This document shows, in pieces, positions 60,301-64,000 of a DNA stretch of 64,000 bases. Made by a program: the position numbers and the translations under genes. The notes under the pieces were generated by a model. The model saw nothing but the letters and a program-made list of their open reading frames with translations. It was not told the origin of the DNA and ran no database searches. The stretch is from Tubulanus polymorphus. Its lineage: Eukaryota; Nemertea; Palaeonemertea; Tubulaniformes; Tubulanidae. The stretch covers positions 26,988,650 to 27,052,649 of the forward strand of contig NC_134026.1 of assembly GCF_964204645.1 (NCBI RefSeq). Reading direction: 5' to 3'. Position 1 is the first letter of the stretch; every line of letters starts with the position of its first letter.

Positions 60301-63300
60301 AGATCGCTAGTCTATGATACAAGCCACATCGAGCATAGAAAATTGAAATGTGTTTCTTATTGGTATTCAAGAGCGTGGAACCCGTAAGAAAAGCTTTTTC
60401 GTTAGGGAAAACATTTTTTCCAAAGTTGACTTATTTGCAATTGATAGGTGGATTAACATGTCAAATATTTGTGAACAGGTCACATTTAGGCTAATCCTGA
60501 TTTGATATTGAATTCTCCCCTGTACGAGACGTGAATTAAGTTATTATGTTATATATGGGACCTGCTGGTTCCATGTCTAATCAGAGGTGGATTCACTTGT
60601 AGTCACTCTACTGGGGTTGAATATACCGTGGCGTGGTAACAAACAGTGCAAATGAAATATAAGGATATGTCTGTGACTAAAATTATCAATTTTCAATGAA
60701 TGTACGATATCTTAAAGACACAGTATGTCGCATTATGTCTTTGTCAACGGAAAAAATGATCGGAACGTTTGAGGCATGGTCTTCTTTTCTGTATGCCTCC
60801 CATAAACAAGGCTATTTAACCATCTGGGAACGCAGTGTGAAGCCCTCGCCCCGATAAGAATAAGACTTTTCTCAATTGTAAATGAGCCATAACAGCTATA
60901 GAACAACATGTATTCACCAATAATAGCAAAGGTGGGGTTAGAGATGAGCCATTCAATGTTACCCTTGTTCCCTATGATAGACAGCATTTTTTTGGTGAAA
61001 TGACCCTTGTAAAAACTTTCCATTCGGCTCGGGGACAAATAGTAAAATTGAGTGTCATTGGTGTTGAAGAGGGGCTTAGGAAAACTTTGTGGTTACAATC
61101 CTTCAGATATTCGATATAAAGAAATTTATAATTGTTTTGTTTTAGATGATGGACCTCACTTGTTTATATGTTACGTGCTGCGATTGAATCCCTTTATTAT
61201 TGGAATTATAGTACAATGATATAGAACTGGCCGCACAACTGTGACCACGCAAGCATTACTATCAACCCATCATTAATTGCTGACCGTACGCAAACAAACC
61301 AAAGTCAATAAATACATATGACTCATGTGCATCTTGTCCATCCACACAAAATCTACAAATTTCATCCAGAAAATTGTCTTGTCATCGGACAAAAGGCATA
61401 AGTGAACAGTACTATGAGGCTGGCTATACAGTGTATGCCCGAGAGGCAGGATTTGGGCCATTCCATCAGTCAGTGTAGCAATCATCTTTATTTTCATCTA
61501 ATCGATTGTCAACAGCATTAAGCTGATTAACTATACACGAAACATTGACCGCTCTCACTTCATCGCTATTATGGCCGTTTCTTCGGGGAGCGCTTGGAAC
61601 CATCAGCATTTTTCAGATCGACAGAATTTCAGGATTAGGATCGACATTATTGTTTAGTTTGGCCGAAACTGCGACAAGCTCTTCTCAACTGTCTGGCCTC
61701 ATCTATATATTCTAATCCGGCTGGACTGCCGTATCCTCAAAATTGACCGTCAAATATTAAAAGGTCGTCTAGACGTGGGCGCTGTCAGCGATCACACGTT
61801 TAAAAATTCATAGATTGCATGAATAATCGGGGCAGGTCTTACATACACATGTTGCACATCAAGCAAAGGTTATACGGTGCAGAAAGGAGATTGTCTTCAA
61901 TGGCAAAAGCGAGGATAGCAAATTATCTGAAACCACAAATCTGATCTATCGTTAAAAATAACAGCCGTCTACTCAACATTAATTGATTAATCTCATCATA
62001 CTGTTACTATCTACTGAGGTCATATATATAGCAGACGTTGTTGATAGAATGTCAGTGACGTTTGCATCAGTCCATGAAATTTTGAGTAGAATTTCTTGAA
62101 TGTGAAATAAATCTAGCTGCACTGATACCATCGAATGACAAAGTACAGTTGTAATGCCCGTTGTAATGCCTTTTCGAGATGCAGCAATGACACTACAAGT
62201 GTCATCCACACAGCAAGCGGGTAACACCCCAAATCTCAGCTGGGAAAAACAACAAGTCTTCACTGCACCCTACAGACTGAAGAAAACCACGATAGTGTTA
62301 TATCATGACCAAGATGAAGAAATAGACGGATCTTTGTCAATACTCAAGGCTCAACAAATATATCTTTAATAACTAATTCCATGAATTCCGGCTACTGGAA
62401 TTTATATCACAGCGTGCGGGCTGGTAATACACAATTTCAAATATTATTACAAATCATAATCATACAAACTAGATGCTTCTTTCCTACCCCCCAGGCACCA
62501 ACGATGATACCTCATTTCACCTATGTAAATAGCATTATGTTTATGAAATAAATTAAACATTCGTTTAAATGATTTTTGAGCACCTCGACTAGTTCTTCAC
62601 CACCTGGAATAGCTATCATAAATGACTGCAGTCTGGACCCTTTTGTTAGGATAAGATGAAACCAAAACAACAAATTAACTTCTTTAAAATCATAAACCTT
62701 CAATTATAGGCCTGAAAACCTTCGTTCGGAGGCCCATTTAAGAAATGAACCAACGCGCATACACGTTCAAAAAGAAAAACAATCTCGAGATGAACTAAGT
62801 TCAGTGCAATTCGGGCAATGATATAAAAAAAAGGCGATTGAAAGGATGGAAAAGATTATTATGACTGGCAATTTAAGTCAGTTTTAACATACAGTGGCCA
62901 AGTTTCGTTATATGGATGACTGATCAAGACATCCACAGTATGTTTTAAGTTGCGTTGCACGGATTAAGGTTCTACACTAATATTTTCCGGCTCTGTGTGG
63001 GGTTTTGAGTCAGGTATAACTAGAATCATGTCACGGTAGGTGTTACCACACCTTGGCTGTCACTCAACCCAACATGCGTTATATTCCCCCAAACTTGAAA
63101 ATAAGAAGCATATCTTTCAGATTTAAGCACAACGCAGCAGGAATATATAAATGTCGACAATTTTTACATATAATGAGTTGAATTCTGTCAGATTATTAGG
63201 ATTGCTTGAATGTTGAATATAAGTAAATTCAGGCTAGTTCGCGATGGTGTTTAACAAACGATCAATAAAAAAAGTTATCGACCTTTTAGTTAAAGATTGT

Positions 63301-64000
63301 ATTTCGTCAGTTGATAAACTGGAACTAGGGAAACCGGGATCTCTCTGGGAATCTCTGACCTCATGATGACCATGAACTGAGAACAGATGGCTCCCCGCGC
63401 AGAGCATAAGAAAATTATGAGTGGAAGTTTCCTCGGGTTTTCTCAGTAGAATCCTCTGCACGCCGACTGTCTCCGGCAATTCTCAGTCTCCAAGGAATAA
63501 TCATAAATCGAGGAACATATACACTAAATAGGATCTGCTGGATTTCTGATCATTTTCACGTCGTCTTTGTTAACCATCAACTAGTCATGATGCCAGGATA
63601 TGGCGTGTAATTATAGCTATTGTGATTCCTCCAGGATCCATCATTATCAAGTCGACAATAGACATCTATTATAGGTGTAAACGATGGGGTGGAGCTATCT
63701 GTGTTGAAGTTTTCGAGAGCGGAATTTAACTTCATTTCGATACATAGAGCGCTCTAAACGCACAACACTAATTCACAAAAGAATAGTCAGGATTGGCAGA
63801 AACCCGACCCTTAACTAAACAGGGTACAGAGATTATATACACAGATATGAAGATGTAACTCTTAAATAGATCGTTTACTTAGCACCTTTGCCCACACAAA
63901 CCAAAGTAAGCAGAAATCGAAGCGAAATCTCTAACCACAATACGTTTAATCTTCAGGCAACAATGAAAAGTCCAAATAGAAACAGGAATATTAAACCGCT
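48384..64000. other. ROR upstream region or long first intron, no gene seen
   Basis: 15.6 kb with only short scattered ORFs, none with recognisable domains or paired splice signals on either strand. It has a (GA)n run just upstream of the first modelled ROR exon (about 48416-48431), AT dinucleotide runs near 52846-52866, and an imperfect inverted repeat at about 62886-62947. The real 5' exon of ROR may lie here or beyond the window. Confidence 0.45.
62886..62947. repeat. Imperfect inverted repeat
   Basis: TTAACATACAGTGG at the left is nearly the reverse complement of CCACAGTATGTTTT at the right, enclosing about 35 bp. It may be a small hairpin or a decayed short transposable element. Confidence 0.4.

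Overview
This is animal nuclear DNA. It is AT-rich, with many short GT-AG introns, and its proteins belong to metazoan families (ROR receptor, MAP3K1, TRAFD1, C9orf72, FBXL12, TIMM10, 2-Cys peroxiredoxin). C9orf72 together with an Ig-Frizzled-Kringle ROR kinase points to an invertebrate that keeps an ancestral gene set. A lophotrochozoan such as a mollusc is my best guess, but the sequence does not prove it. There is no bacterial, CRISPR or viral content that I can support. Exons were joined by eye. Most models were accepted because reading frame, splice sites and protein similarity recalled from the family agree, and every internal junction is in phase.

Layout. 94-698 (+) is the 3' end of an unidentified gene. 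1080-1949 (-) is a small coiled-coil protein. 2482-4276 (+) is a membrane-embedded alpha/beta hydrolase. 5018-5528 (-) is TIMM10. 6229-9048 (+) is TRAFD1. 11747-13839 (+) is a 2-Cys peroxiredoxin with an unusual N-terminal extension. 16423-24320 (-) is a complete 19-exon MAP3K1. 25776-30541 (+) is an unidentified, largely disordered 724-residue protein. 31000-32274 (-) is FBXL12. 32975-33238 (+) is a two-helix membrane microprotein frame 27 nt upstream of C9orf72 (33266-35670, +). 39159-48383 (-) is a ROR receptor tyrosine kinase. From 48.4 kb to the window end I see no coding exon.

Most genes lie head to head in divergent pairs that share 0.5-1.5 kb upstream regions. The genes do not form one pathway. 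Themes present are mitochondrial import (TIMM10), redox (peroxiredoxin), stress and innate signalling (MAP3K1, TRAFD1), ubiquitin ligation (FBXL12 and the RING of MAP3K1), autophagy and endosomal trafficking (C9orf72) and Wnt5-type signalling (ROR).

The points most worth checking are the possible dicistronic membrane microprotein and C9orf72 transcript, the extended peroxiredoxin with an RFX-like site upstream, the unresolved or alternative first exons of ROR, a candidate two-exon coding unit inside a ROR intron, and the transmembrane insertion in the hydrolase.
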